55,803 bases of DNA from Rubrivivax sp. Its GTDB lineage: Bacteria > Pseudomonadota > Gammaproteobacteria > Burkholderiales > Burkholderiaceae_C. Position 1 is the stretch's first letter. Every line of letters begins with the position of its first letter. Shown here piece by piece: positions 1-8,618 of this stretch. The stretch covers positions 1 through 55,803 of the forward strand of contig JAEUPE010000287.1 of assembly GCA_016790435.1 (NCBI GenBank). Reading direction: 5' to 3'. Below the pieces are notes generated by a model. That model was not told the DNA's origin. It did not search any database and saw nothing but the letters and a program-made list of their open reading frames with translations. A program made the position numbers and the translations under genes.

Positions 1-1503
1 CGAGTTGGCCACCGGGTTGGTGGGGTTGGTGGAGATGCTGGCGCCGACCGCAATGATGCGTTCGTACGTGGGATGCGCACGGTGCATTGTCCCGGTTGGG
101 TCGGTGAAGTCGAGATAGCCGTTGTTGCCCAGCGAGAAGCACACCACTGTGCCCTTGCCGGCGCGGCCGTAGGTGGTGAGGAAGTCCCAGCAGTCGCGCA
201 TCGTGTTCGACAGCACCACGCCGTTGCTACCCCACGAGTTGGAGATCACGTCGGCGGCGCGCGCTGGCAGCGCTGCGGGGAAGCCAGCGGCCGTGGAGCC
301 GTTCCAGAAACCCGTCAGCCACAGGAACATGTCGGCCTGCGCGACCGCATTGCCGGGAATGAATGCGCCGAGCAGGTGGCAGTTGGGCGCCACGCCTGCG
401 ATGCCGCGGTTGTTGTCGAACGCCGCGGTGGCGCTGCCGGCGCACTGCGTACCGTGGTCGCCACCAAGCCCGGCCACTGTCTGCGCCGCGATGGGTGTGG
501 CTGCAAAGTTGGTGCTCGAAACAAGCTTGGCCGTACCATCGGTGAGCGCAGCGGTGAACTCGGGGTGATCGGGCGCGACGCCGTGGACATCAGTGACCGC
601 GATGGTGATGTCGGGCGATCCGCCGCGCAGCGCGACGGTGACGTTGTCCAGCAGGTCCCAAGCGTCGTCGGTGTCGGTCAGCGTCAAGTGCGGAAGCTGC
701 GCCCACAATGTGTCATTGGGTGTGTAGGCGTCGGCTTCGATGGCCACATCCAGATTGGGCTCCACGTATTCGACGCGGCCGCTTTGCCGCAACCGGCCCG
801 CGGCCGCAAGGATGGCGTGGTCCAACATGGGCCCCACCAGCAAGAAGGCGTTGCCGGCATGCAAGAGCGGGCGGGTGATGGCCATGCCCACGCCGCCAGC
901 AAGCTTGTCGGCCTCAGGCCGCTTGACGTCGGGCAGGAAGCGAACGACCAGCTCGTTGCGCAACCCGATTGGCGTGCGCTCGCCATGCAAGATGGCCAGC
1001 GAAGGCACCACGTCGACCTTGACGCGGCGCATTGCCTCGATCAGCTGCGGCGCCAGGGACGGCGCGGATTGGACAAGCACGAACTGCGCGTCGTCGCGCT
1101 CGGCCTGCGGCAAGACCGGGCGGTGCTCGAACTTGAGCTTGGCGGCCACGTCCTTGAGCGCTTTGGCGGCGCCGGCGCCGCTCAGCCGCGCCAGGAAGGC
1201 CTGCGGCTGCGGCGCAAACGCGAGCAAGCTATCGCCCTGCGCGTAGTGCAGCTCGCCCTTGCGCGCCAGCCCCAGCACCACCGGGTTGACCTCACTGTGC
1301 ACGCGCAGCTCGTGCCGCAGCGGCTCGAAGCCCTGGGCCGTGGCCTCGATGACGAGGGACACGCCGGCCTCCGCCTTGACCTGCCAGCGGCCCTCGGCGG
1401 GCTGCACCGGCAACCCCTGGCCGGCCGCACCCTTCACCTCGATCGAGGCGAAGCTGACGGGCTTGTACGAGGCGTCGACGACGTGAAGGATGACGAGTGC
1501 CAT
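1..1503 (-). CDS. Subtilisin-like (S8) serine peptidase, partial
   Basis: The frame reads leftwards from ATG 1503 (GGAG about 8 bases upstream) for 501 codons and leaves the window without a stop. Residues 1-80 look like a small beta-sandwich (carboxypeptidase-regulatory-like) domain. Residues about 184-250 resemble a subtilase pro-domain, ending in VEYVEPN. The catalytic domain follows: Asp305 in IAVTDVHG, His350 in GDHGTQCAGSA, and the oxyanion Asn near 460 in SLGNNG. The catalytic Ser (GTSxA) should lie beyond base 1. No signal peptide is evident, so the protein may be cytosolic. It is divergent from the relaxase gene and could be element cargo. The family call is firm; the substrate is unknown. 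Confidence 0.85.
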   Translation of the reverse strand, partial: MALVILHVVDASYKPVSFASIEVKGAAGQGLPVQPAEGRWQVKAEAGVSLVIEATAQGFEPLRHELRVHSEVNPVVLGLARKGELHYAQGDSLLAFAPQPQAFLARLSGAGAAKALKDVAAKLKFEHRPVLPQAERDDAQFVLVQSAPSLAPQLIEAMRRVKVDVVPSLAILHGERTPIGLRNELVVRFLPDVKRPEADKLAGGVGMAITRPLLHAGNAFLLVGPMLDHAILAAAGRLRQSGRVEYVEPNLDVAIEADAYTPNDTLWAQLPHLTLTDTDDAWDLLDNVTVALRGGSPDITIAVTDVHGVAPDHPEFTAALTDGTAKLVSSTNFAATPIAAQTVAGLGGDHGTQCAGSATAAFDNNRGIAGVAPNCHLLGAFIPGNAVAQADMFLWLTGFWNGSTAAGFPAALPARAADVISNSWGSNGVVLSNTMRDCWDFLTTYGRAGKGTVVCFSLGNNGYLDFTDPTGTMHRAHPTYERIIAVGASISTNPTNPVANS

Positions 1504-1725
1504 AGCACGCTCCGGTGAGTGGACGAACGCATCTTGAGCCCCGCACGCGCCCTCGGAATCCCTAACTCTCCAGGGAGTGCATGGGACCGTCCCACATCAG
1601 GTGGACGTGCCGCGGCGCGTTCGGCTCGCGTTGGGGGACAGCCGACCTCGACATTGCCAACCTCAGACGCGGTGATCTGCGCAAATTGGCGGTTGCGCCG
1701 GCGCCGGCGCCGGTCGAGTCAACAG

Positions 1726-1755
1726 AAAACCCGCGCCCACGTGGGAGCGGGTTTT
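1726..1755. terminator. Perfectly symmetric hairpin, likely bidirectional terminator
   Basis: AAAACCCGC...CCCAC is followed directly by GTGGG...GCGGGTTTT, with one internal mismatch. The A-run on the left and T-run on the right make it a plausible Rho-independent terminator in both directions. It lies between divergent genes, not at a gene end, so it may insulate them or be left from an earlier arrangement. Confidence 0.55.
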
Positions 1756-1793
1756 CGTGGCGGCGGCAGCGGGCCGATTCCTACCCTCGGGCG

Positions 1794-2414
1794 ATGCACA
1801 ACCGCGCCACGCCCTTCGGGGAAGCCCCCGACCGGGGCGATCTGCCCAACGGGGCCAACGGGCCTCGCCGGCCCCGCTTGGCCCCTGAGGGGGCCCGCGC
1901 TTCCAGCTGGCCCGCGCGCGTCGCCCTCGCACCGCGAGCGACGCCGCCGCTCAGGTGCGCCGGCCCACCCGACGAGCTCGAGATCCTGCTCGCTGCGCTG
2001 CGATTCCGCCACTGGCGCGGCTGCCTCGTGGCGCTGCTCGAGCGCTACGACGGCTGGGGCGCGGCGCAGCAGCGCACGAATGGCGGCCTCGACACCGTGG
2101 CCGCGCCGGACGACGCGCCGCTGGCCGATGTCATCTCGGTCCTGGACACGCTTCCGGCCCAGCTGGCCGGCCAGGACAAGGCACTTGCCCGCGCGCTCCT
2201 GACTTGCCCCTTCCTCCTGCGCGCCGCTGAGGATGCGCACACAGCCGAGCCGTGGGAACCGCTGGAGCAGACCTTCCGCAGCTTCAGCGCCCGGCGCGCA
2301 GTGCACCTGGCACTGATGCCCGACATCCCGTGGCCGGAGCGGGACTTCATCGACTGGACGCTGGAGCAACTGGTATTCGCTCGTTCATCGAACTGGGGCG
2401 CGCTTCGGCCCTGA
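1794..2414 (+). CDS. Hypothetical protein upstream of the relaxase gene
   Basis: I do not recognise this protein. The frame is open from 1581, but codon use looks convincingly coding only from about 1970 to 2414; ATG 1794 is a plausible start just after the hairpin. The first 60 or so residues are Pro/Arg/Gly-rich and low in complexity. The rest is helical with many Leu, Ala and acidic residues (for example LLAALRFRHWRGCLVALLER and PWPERDFIDWTLEQL). It ends 32 bases before the relaxase start on the same strand, so it is probably co-transcribed with transfer genes. The true start could be further downstream. Confidence 0.5.
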   Translation: MHNRATPFGEAPDRGDLPNGANGPRRPRLAPEGARASSWPARVALAPRATPPLRCAGPPDELEILLAALRFRHWRGCLVALLERYDGWGAAQQRTNGGLDTVAAPDDAPLADVISVLDTLPAQLAGQDKALARALLTCPFLLRAAEDAHTAEPWEPLEQTFRSFSARRAVHLALMPDIPWPERDFIDWTLEQLVFARSSNWGALRP

Positions 2415-2446
2415 AGCGGGGCACAGAAGGTCATGAAGAGAAGGTG

Positions 2447-4882
2447 ATGAGCTTCGAGGCCTTGACTAAGGTCGTGATCTTCGTCAGCGCCTTCTGCATC
2501 GGGGCGACCTTCGTGTACCGGCGCTCGCGCCGCAGCGCGAGCGCGGCCAGGTCTACGGCAGCGCCGCGTCGCGAACGCCAAGCGACGCTGCGCGACGGGC
2601 CCAAGACCTTGGGCGCACTCTTCTCTCTTCTTGGGCGGCTCCTGGGGTTGCCGAGTCCCGCCGAGGGCCCAACCGCCGCGCTGCCACCCGAGCTCGCCTT
2701 GCCGCCGCGGCCGGCATCGCACGTGCCCGTGCGTTCTTTCGAAACCATCGTCGATGACACCGGCACGCAGCGGCTGCTCGAGTCGATCGAGCGCAAGACC
2801 CGGCTGACCCACAACAACTTCGAGCGCGACTGCATCCCGGTGCTTCGCGCGTTTGCTGAGTTCGTGCAGTTCCTGCCCGCCTCCGAGTGCCATCACCACG
2901 CGCAGCCAGGAGGGCTTTGGATTCACGCCATTGAGGTGGTCGATGCGGCGCTGACGTTTCGGGCCGGCATCGAGCTGCCACCAGGCGCCAGCACCGAAGA
3001 ACGCAAGCGGCAGGAGCATCGCTGGACCTACGCGGTCTTTGCCGCTGCGCTGCTGCACGACGCGGGTAAGCCGCTCACCGAAGTGCGCGTGACCCTCTTC
3101 GGACCGGACCCGCACGCGGGCCAGCGCACCAGTCAGATGTGGGCGCCGATGGCCGGGCCGATGCGGGCCTTCGCGGCGCACTTCTATTCCGTCGCCTTCA
3201 TCGGCGCGAGCGATCGCGACTACGTGGCGCACACCAAGCTCGCGGCCATGCTGCTGCACAAGTTCCTGCCCGAGCGCGTCATGCGCTGGCTCGGCGAGGA
3301 TGCGGCGCTGCTGTCGCATCTGGTTGAGTACCTGTCCGGCGACGACCCGGATGGCACCCTCGGTTCTGTGGTCAAGCGTGCCGACAGCGACTCGGTGCGG
3401 CGCAATCTGCTGCACGGCCCGCGCACGCGCTTCGCTTCGGCACGCACGGTGCCGCTGATCGAGCGGCTGATGCAGGCGCTGCGCAGGATGCTGGCCGAAG
3501 GCGCCCTGCCGCTCAATCGCCCGGGCGCTGCCGGCTGGGTCCACGATGGCAAGGTGTGGTTTGTGTGCGCCCGGCTCGCCGACGAAGTGCGAAGCTACCT
3601 CGCGCAGCACGAGAGCGCACAGGGAGTTCCGGGCAAGGACCGCAACGATCGACTCTTCGACACCTGGCAGGAGTTCGGCGCGGCACTCGGCGCGCCCGAT
3701 GGTGGGGCGGTGTGGCGCGCCCATGTGCAATGTGAAGGGTGGTCTCCCCCCGAGCCGTTCACGCTGCTGTGCTTCCGGCTGCAGTCGCTGTACGCCGAAG
3801 AGTCGCAGTTCCCTCGGCCGATTAACGGCGCCGTGGTGCCTGTTGGCATGCACCCACGCGGAGTGACTGCCATCGAGCCTGCCGAGCGCGCGGTGGAGCG
3901 TGTCTCGGGAGGGCACGCGCCTGCAGTGCCAACTGCTGCAACGCCACCGGCCGATGGGCCTCGGGTGCCCGCCGTTCACGCCCTCAAACCCGCACCAGAG
4001 CCGCGCTCCACGGCCGGCGCTTTGCCAGTTGCAGCTCACGACGAGGACCACACGATGCAACCTCCGCCTACTTCGCCGGGCCCCAACGTCCCCGAGTCCA
4101 TGGCCGACGCGCCCACCGACAGCGGGCATGAAGAGAGCGGTGACCACGCCGACACACTGCCGGCGGCCGACCAGGCCGCCGGCGAGTTCAGCCGTGCAAC
4201 GCATACCGACACGCCCCAGCTGGCTCAGCCCGTGCAGCCGCGCCAACGCGGCCTCAAACCCGGCGAAGGTGGCGCGGCGCCGACCGTAGCCGCTGCGCCG
4301 CGGCCGGCGCCGCCCGCCACCGGGTCCGCGGCCGCCGCGCAGGCCGGCACGCGGCCTGGCAGCAAGGGGCCGACACCCGCTGCCGCAGCCTTCATGGCGT
4401 GGGTGGCGCAAGCGGTCGGCACCGGCGAGCTCACCTACAACGAAGACGGTGCCCTCGTGCACTTCGTGGCCGAGGGTGCCCTGCTGCTTTCGCCGGAGAT
4501 CTTCCGCCGCTTCTTCGCCGCGCACGTCTCGGTCACCGACGGGCCCATCGCGACGCTGCGGCAGTCGCATGGTGATCGCGCCTTCGCCCGGCTGCAGAAC
4601 GAGCTCGCCAAGAGCGGCTGGACGGCGCGCAACGGCGACGAGAACCTGCACTACTACGCCTTCCTCAAGGCCGATGGCAGCCCCTCGCGCACGGCCTCGT
4701 TCTACCTGGTCCGGCAGCCGGCGCTCTTTTGGAGCCCGGTACCTGCGCCCAACGCGCGCATCCGGCTCGCGGCGCGGCCCAAGAAGATGAAGCTGCCGCA
4801 AGGCGCCGACACCGGCAACGACCGCCGCAGCCACACTCAAGGCGCCCAAGATGCCTCACCCGACGCAGGAGCTTCGCCGTGA
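2447..4882 (+). CDS. traI: MobH-family relaxase (TraI_2 type)
   Basis: Predicted relaxase that would nick and lead DNA transfer of an integrative conjugative element. ATG 2447 is chosen because GAGAAGG lies just upstream; the frame is open further left. A hydrophobic stretch covers residues about 8-22. The MobH three-His motif is at residues 149-151 (SECHHHAQPGG), and the HD-type pair His204-Asp205 is in LLHDAGKP. A Pro/Ala-rich low-complexity linker (about residues 480-640) precedes a C-terminal TraI_2_C-like domain starting near AFMAWVAQAVGTGEL. The stop overlaps the traD start. Total 811 aa, within the usual range for MobH relaxases. Confidence 0.9.
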   Translation: MSFEALTKVVIFVSAFCIGATFVYRRSRRSASAARSTAAPRRERQATLRDGPKTLGALFSLLGRLLGLPSPAEGPTAALPPELALPPRPASHVPVRSFETIVDDTGTQRLLESIERKTRLTHNNFERDCIPVLRAFAEFVQFLPASECHHHAQPGGLWIHAIEVVDAALTFRAGIELPPGASTEERKRQEHRWTYAVFAAALLHDAGKPLTEVRVTLFGPDPHAGQRTSQMWAPMAGPMRAFAAHFYSVAFIGASDRDYVAHTKLAAMLLHKFLPERVMRWLGEDAALLSHLVEYLSGDDPDGTLGSVVKRADSDSVRRNLLHGPRTRFASARTVPLIERLMQALRRMLAEGALPLNRPGAAGWVHDGKVWFVCARLADEVRSYLAQHESAQGVPGKDRNDRLFDTWQEFGAALGAPDGGAVWRAHVQCEGWSPPEPFTLLCFRLQSLYAEESQFPRPINGAVVPVGMHPRGVTAIEPAERAVERVSGGHAPAVPTAATPPADGPRVPAVHALKPAPEPRSTAGALPVAAHDEDHTMQPPPTSPGPNVPESMADAPTDSGHEESGDHADTLPAADQAAGEFSRATHTDTPQLAQPVQPRQRGLKPGEGGAAPTVAAAPRPAPPATGSAAAAQAGTRPGSKGPTPAAAAFMAWVAQAVGTGELTYNEDGALVHFVAEGALLLSPEIFRRFFAAHVSVTDGPIATLRQSHGDRAFARLQNELAKSGWTARNGDENLHYYAFLKADGSPSRTASFYLVRQPALFWSPVPAPNARIRLAARPKKMKLPQGADTGNDRRSHTQGAQDASPDAGASP

Positions 4883-6948
4883 GCGCGGGTCCGATCGACG
4901 ATGTCTTCAGGCCACCCTACGAGGTGGCCAGCGTCGCCGCCAGCACGTTGGCCGCCGGCGCGCTGCTGCTCGAGCCGGCGACCTTCCTCCTCACGCCCTT
5001 GCAGGCGGTCGGCTCTGCCGGAGTCCTCACGTTGCTGGGCGCGTGGCGCATGGCGCAGGCATGGCGCGTCATCGCGTTTCGGCGCGCGGTGCGCCGGCTG
5101 CAACCCTACGCGCTGCGCCCAAACGACGTGCCGTGGTCGCGTGATGCCGTGTTCCTCGGCCGCGGCTTCGAGTGGACCGCGCGCCACACGCAGCGCATGA
5201 CGCTGCTTTCGCAGCCTGAGCACGACCGGCTGCGCCGACCCTCGGCGCTGGTCCGGTGGGCGCGCTCGATGGAGCGGCGGCCCAACACGGCCACCTGGCT
5301 CAGGGCGCTGACGACCAGCGACTACTGGCTCAACCCGATGCGCCCCCAGCCGCCAGTGGGCGGCAACCCTGCGCTGCACGGCGTCGAGATCCATGAGGAA
5401 GACGTCTACACGGCGCTCGCCGAGCTGAACAACCACATGATGGTCTACGGCACCACCCGCGTGGGCAAGACGCGCCTGGCGCAGATCCTCGTGGAGCAAG
5501 ACATCGCCCGCGGCGACGTGGTGATCGTGTTCGACCCCAAGGGCGACGTCGAGCTGCTGCTGGGCATGTACTCTGCCGCGCTGCGCCACGGGCGCGCTGC
5601 GGAGTTCCAGCTCTTCCACCTCGGCTTCCCAGAGGTGTCGAGCCGCTACAACCCTATCGGCAACTTCGAGCAGATCACCGAGGTCGCCACGCGGGCCACA
5701 GGGCCGCTGCCGGAGCAGGGTCAGTCAGCAGCATTTAAGGCCTTCGCGTGGCGCTACGTCAACGTCATCGCCCGCGCCATGGCCGCCGTGGGCGAGCGCC
5801 CGGACTTCAAGAAGATCTACCGCTACGGCGTCACCATCGACCCGCTGGCCAAGCGCTACTTCACGCAGTGGCTGGACGCCAATGCGCCGGGTTGGCAAGG
5901 CCGCTTCGACCCCACCCCCACCAAGGAGCACAAAGACCTGGTGCAGCGAGCCGAGAAGAACGGCCGCGACATCGAAATCCTGCTGCTGGTGCAGTTCTTC
6001 AAGACGAGCGGCTACGAGGACCCGATATGCGACGCGATCGCCAGCGTCCTGGCCAATGACCGCACGTACTTCGAGAAACTCGTCAACTCGCTGTACCCGC
6101 TGCTGGAGAAGCTCACCACCGGCAAGATCGCCGACCTGATCTCTCCGCACTACGAAGACACCTCCGACCCCCGGCCCATCCTCGACTGGATGAGCGTGAT
6201 CAACCGTGGGGGCATCGTCTACTGCGGCTTCGACGCGCTCACGATCCGCGACGTGGCCGAGGCCGTCAGCGCCTCGATGCTGGCGGATCTGACCTCCACC
6301 TTCGGCAGCGTCTACAAGCACGGCTCGAGCTACGGCATGAGCTCGCAGGAAGCGCTGCGACGCGTGCGGCTGCACGCGGACGAGCTCAATGAATTGATCG
6401 GCCCCGAGTTCGTGCAGGCGGCCAACAAGGGCGGTGGAGCCGGCCTGTTCATCACCGGCTACAGCCAGACCGCCCAGGACATCGAGGCCAAGGTCGGCTC
6501 TGTGGCCAAGGCCGAGCAGATCGGCGGCAACCTGAACTCGATCGTCATGCTGCGCGTGAAGAACCTCGCCACGGCCGAGCGGCTGACCAACCAGCTCGAG
6601 CAGGTGCGCGTCTTCACCAAGGTGTTGGCCAGCGGCGCCTCCGACTCCAACGACCCCACCGAGGTGGCCGACTTCAGCTCACGTAACGAAGATCGCGTGG
6701 CCACCGAGAAGGTGCCCATCCTCGATCCGGCCTGGCTCATGAAACAGCCCAAGGGGCAGGCCTTCGCGTTGCTGGAGGGCGGGCGCCTCGTGAAGGTGCG
6801 GATGCCCCTACCGCTGCCGGCCGACGACAACATCGCGCCGGCCTCGTGGGCGCAGATGCTCGGGCAGATGCGTGCCGCCTACGACGACTACATCGTGCGC
6901 ACGCCGGATGGGCCGCTGACCGTCGAGGGCGAAAGCTATGCCGGCTGA
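4879..6948 (+). CDS. traD: Type IV coupling protein TraD (SXT/ICE type)
   Basis: Membrane ATPase that recruits the relaxase-DNA complex to the mating-pair channel. Start GTG 4879 overlaps the relaxase stop, with AGGAG at 4866-4870. Two membrane segments lie at about residues 20-58. Walker A is GTTRVGKT at 191-198; Walker B is VIVFDPKGD with Asp219. A later conserved block contains HADELNELIGPEFVQ and FITGYSQTAQDIEAK, as in TraD/TraG-family ATPases. Length 689 aa. The relaxase-traD-DUF4400 order matches ICE backbones of the SXT/R391 and PFGI-1 kind. Confidence 0.92.
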   Translation: MSAGPIDDVFRPPYEVASVAASTLAAGALLLEPATFLLTPLQAVGSAGVLTLLGAWRMAQAWRVIAFRRAVRRLQPYALRPNDVPWSRDAVFLGRGFEWTARHTQRMTLLSQPEHDRLRRPSALVRWARSMERRPNTATWLRALTTSDYWLNPMRPQPPVGGNPALHGVEIHEEDVYTALAELNNHMMVYGTTRVGKTRLAQILVEQDIARGDVVIVFDPKGDVELLLGMYSAALRHGRAAEFQLFHLGFPEVSSRYNPIGNFEQITEVATRATGPLPEQGQSAAFKAFAWRYVNVIARAMAAVGERPDFKKIYRYGVTIDPLAKRYFTQWLDANAPGWQGRFDPTPTKEHKDLVQRAEKNGRDIEILLLVQFFKTSGYEDPICDAIASVLANDRTYFEKLVNSLYPLLEKLTTGKIADLISPHYEDTSDPRPILDWMSVINRGGIVYCGFDALTIRDVAEAVSASMLADLTSTFGSVYKHGSSYGMSSQEALRRVRLHADELNELIGPEFVQAANKGGGAGLFITGYSQTAQDIEAKVGSVAKAEQIGGNLNSIVMLRVKNLATAERLTNQLEQVRVFTKVLASGASDSNDPTEVADFSSRNEDRVATEKVPILDPAWLMKQPKGQAFALLEGGRLVKVRMPLPLPADDNIAPASWAQMLGQMRAAYDDYIVRTPDGPLTVEGESYAG

Positions 6949-7714
6949 CCGGAATCACATCGAGCACGGCGTGCTCGTGCGGCAGTGGAAGTGGCCGCTG
7001 CGGGTGGTGTTCTGGTGGGTGATGATTGCCAGCTGCGTTTGGGTGTACGCGATTGCCGCGCACTGGCTGTGGGCGTGGCGCGCCGCGCCGCAGGCGCCGC
7101 TGGCTCACAGCCGCGCGGTGCTGGAGTCTGACCTCGCAGCACTCGCGCGACTGCGCCCTCGCTTGATTGAGCCCATGCGAGTGGCGAGCTGGGTCGCCTC
7201 CACGCTGCAGGGCAGCGTGCTCGATGCATGTGTTGGGGCGGCGCGCGCCCTCATGAACTGGCCAACGCGCTACCGTGACGCGCGCACCCGACAAGCTGGC
7301 GCCGGCGGCGCGGCTTCGCCCACCAGCGGCAAGTTCGACGCGGGCGCGCAGTTCATTGTCGATCAGTTGGCGGCCAGCAGTGAGGCGCTCGGCATGCTGG
7401 CCACAGGTACGCAGATATTCGCCGTGCGCACGGCCCTGTACCTGGCCAGCCTGCCGCTCCTCGCGCTGCTCGCAGGCGTTGCGCTCGCGGACGGATTTGT
7501 GGCACGAGCGCGCCGCAAGGCTTGCGCCGGCCGCGAGTCTGCGAGTCTCTACCACCGCGCCAAACTTGCACTCAGCTTCGTGGCAATCTTGGGCTACGTT
7601 GCCTGTGTGGGCGCGCCATCGATCCTGGAACCCAGCCGGCTCCTGCTGCCAATCGTGTTGCTGGTGACCCTGGCCGTGAGGGTGCAGGTCGCCTACTACA
7701 AGAAGTACCTCTGA
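6938..7714 (+). CDS. DUF4400 integrating conjugative element membrane protein
   Basis: Integral inner-membrane protein of the type found directly after traD in ICEs. ATG 6938 overlaps the traD end by 11 bases. One membrane helix is near residues 22-48 (VVFWWVMIASCVWVYAIAAHW) and three more fall between about 168 and 250. The loop between them contains a central SGKFDAGAQFIVDQL segment. Length 258 aa. Family assignment comes from the gene order and helix pattern; its exact role in transfer is not established. It is the last recognisable transfer gene in the window. Confidence 0.75.
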   Translation: MPADRNHIEHGVLVRQWKWPLRVVFWWVMIASCVWVYAIAAHWLWAWRAAPQAPLAHSRAVLESDLAALARLRPRLIEPMRVASWVASTLQGSVLDACVGAARALMNWPTRYRDARTRQAGAGGAASPTSGKFDAGAQFIVDQLAASSEALGMLATGTQIFAVRTALYLASLPLLALLAGVALADGFVARARRKACAGRESASLYHRAKLALSFVAILGYVACVGAPSILEPSRLLLPIVLLVTLAVRVQVAYYKKYL

Positions 7715-7803
7715 AAACGACCTCACGAGTGCCGGACTCAATAGGCAGGAAGCGGCGCACCGCCGCGTATGCGCCCCAGACCCGGAAGGGCCAGCGCGAG
7801 TAC

Positions 7804-7855
7804 ATGACAGTCTTGTCATCAAAGCGCCAGCGTGCTGTCAGATCCGCCTCTCTAG
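7804..7855 (+). promoter_or_regulatory. CusR/CopR-type box and promoter P1 (cus operon)
   Basis: The 16-base inverted repeat ATGACAGTCTTGTCAT (7804-7819) matches the published E. coli CusR box pattern ATGACAANNTTGTCAT at 13 of 14 defined positions. Exactly 32 bases later comes CTAGCCT (7852), a -10-like element; there is no good -35, as expected for an activated promoter. Transcription would start near 7862 and read into the secreted metal protein and cusCBA. The same layout recurs five more times in the window. Confidence 0.8.
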
Positions 7856-7996
7856 CCTCTCCGGACTGGAGTCCGCAGCTCATCGACTTCGACTGGCCGC
7901 CCGTCTTGGAAAGGCGCACCATGGCGGTCCCTTGATACGCGTCAACTGCGATCGTTGGCTCCCCGGATAGCCTGAGAACGTAGGGATGCCACGGCA

Positions 7997-8464
7997 ATGT
8001 TCTTCTCGCGCCAACAACTTCGACGCTCAGCAGCCACCATGCTGCTGCTGTGGTTGTTTGGTGTTGGCTCTGCCGTTGCGAACAACTGCCTGGGCGCCGG
8101 CACGCCGAAATTGGACGGCGCGCGGCACGTAAGCGAGACTCCGACACTCGTCGCCCATGACAAGGCCGAGAGGTCGCACGGCGGCACTGCGACGGGTCAT
8201 GCCCTGCACGACCGTGGGGACACAAGGCACGCACCCACGGGGCCTCACGCGGCCGCGAACTGCCAGGACTTCTGCAACAAGGTTTCGACCTCGCAGACCG
8301 CCCCCAAATGGGAAGGCGATGACATGGGCATGGCGGCCGCGCCGCCACCTGTGGCGTTCGTCGCTGCAATCAGATTCGACGAGCGCAGCCAAACCTGGGC
8401 TCTCCGGCCGTCGGAAGAGCTGGCGCCACCCGTCAGGATCGCGTTCGTGCGCCTTGCGCTGTAG
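7997..8464 (+). CDS. Secreted His/Cys-containing metal-resistance protein (CopL/CzcI-like)
   Basis: 155-aa protein with an N-terminal signal sequence (RRSAATMLLLWLFGVGSAVA) and a mature part rich in His (HGGTATGHALHDRGDTRH) with Cys pairs (NCQDFC). The C-terminal EELAPPVRIAFVRLAL resembles small exported proteins that open copper operons in betaproteobacteria. Such proteins are thought to bind metal or modulate induction, but the mechanism here is inferred. It is first behind promoter P1 and about 150 bases ahead of cusC. No strong ribosome site precedes ATG 7997, so the start is less certain than the frame. Confidence 0.65.
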   Translation: MFFSRQQLRRSAATMLLLWLFGVGSAVANNCLGAGTPKLDGARHVSETPTLVAHDKAERSHGGTATGHALHDRGDTRHAPTGPHAAANCQDFCNKVSTSQTAPKWEGDDMGMAAAPPPVAFVAAIRFDERSQTWALRPSEELAPPVRIAFVRLAL

Positions 8465-8618
8465 CGCCTGACGAAGCAAGCCACAGCCTCGTGGCTTAGG
8501 TGTTCGGGCCGACGGGCCCGTCGCGCGACGCGCGCATTGGTATCGAGAGCCGCAATGCGATGCGCCGCCTTGATCTCAACAGTTTGACCACACTGCGTCG
8601 GGTCGGAGCGCCCGGGCG

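Noticed and set aside
73-1518. Long plus-strand open frame opposite the subtilase gene
   Set aside because: It is the antisense shadow of a gene with clear protease motifs; the translated sequence is Arg/His-rich with no recognisable domain.
2045-4849. 934-codon minus-strand frame opposite the relaxase gene
   Set aside because: High-GC shadow; the plus strand carries the MobH motifs, a ribosome site and overlap with traD.
8478-8497. Hairpin AAGCCAC-N6-GTGGCTT after the first copper gene
   Set aside because: No T-run follows and cusC lies downstream in the same operon; at most a weak RNA structure.
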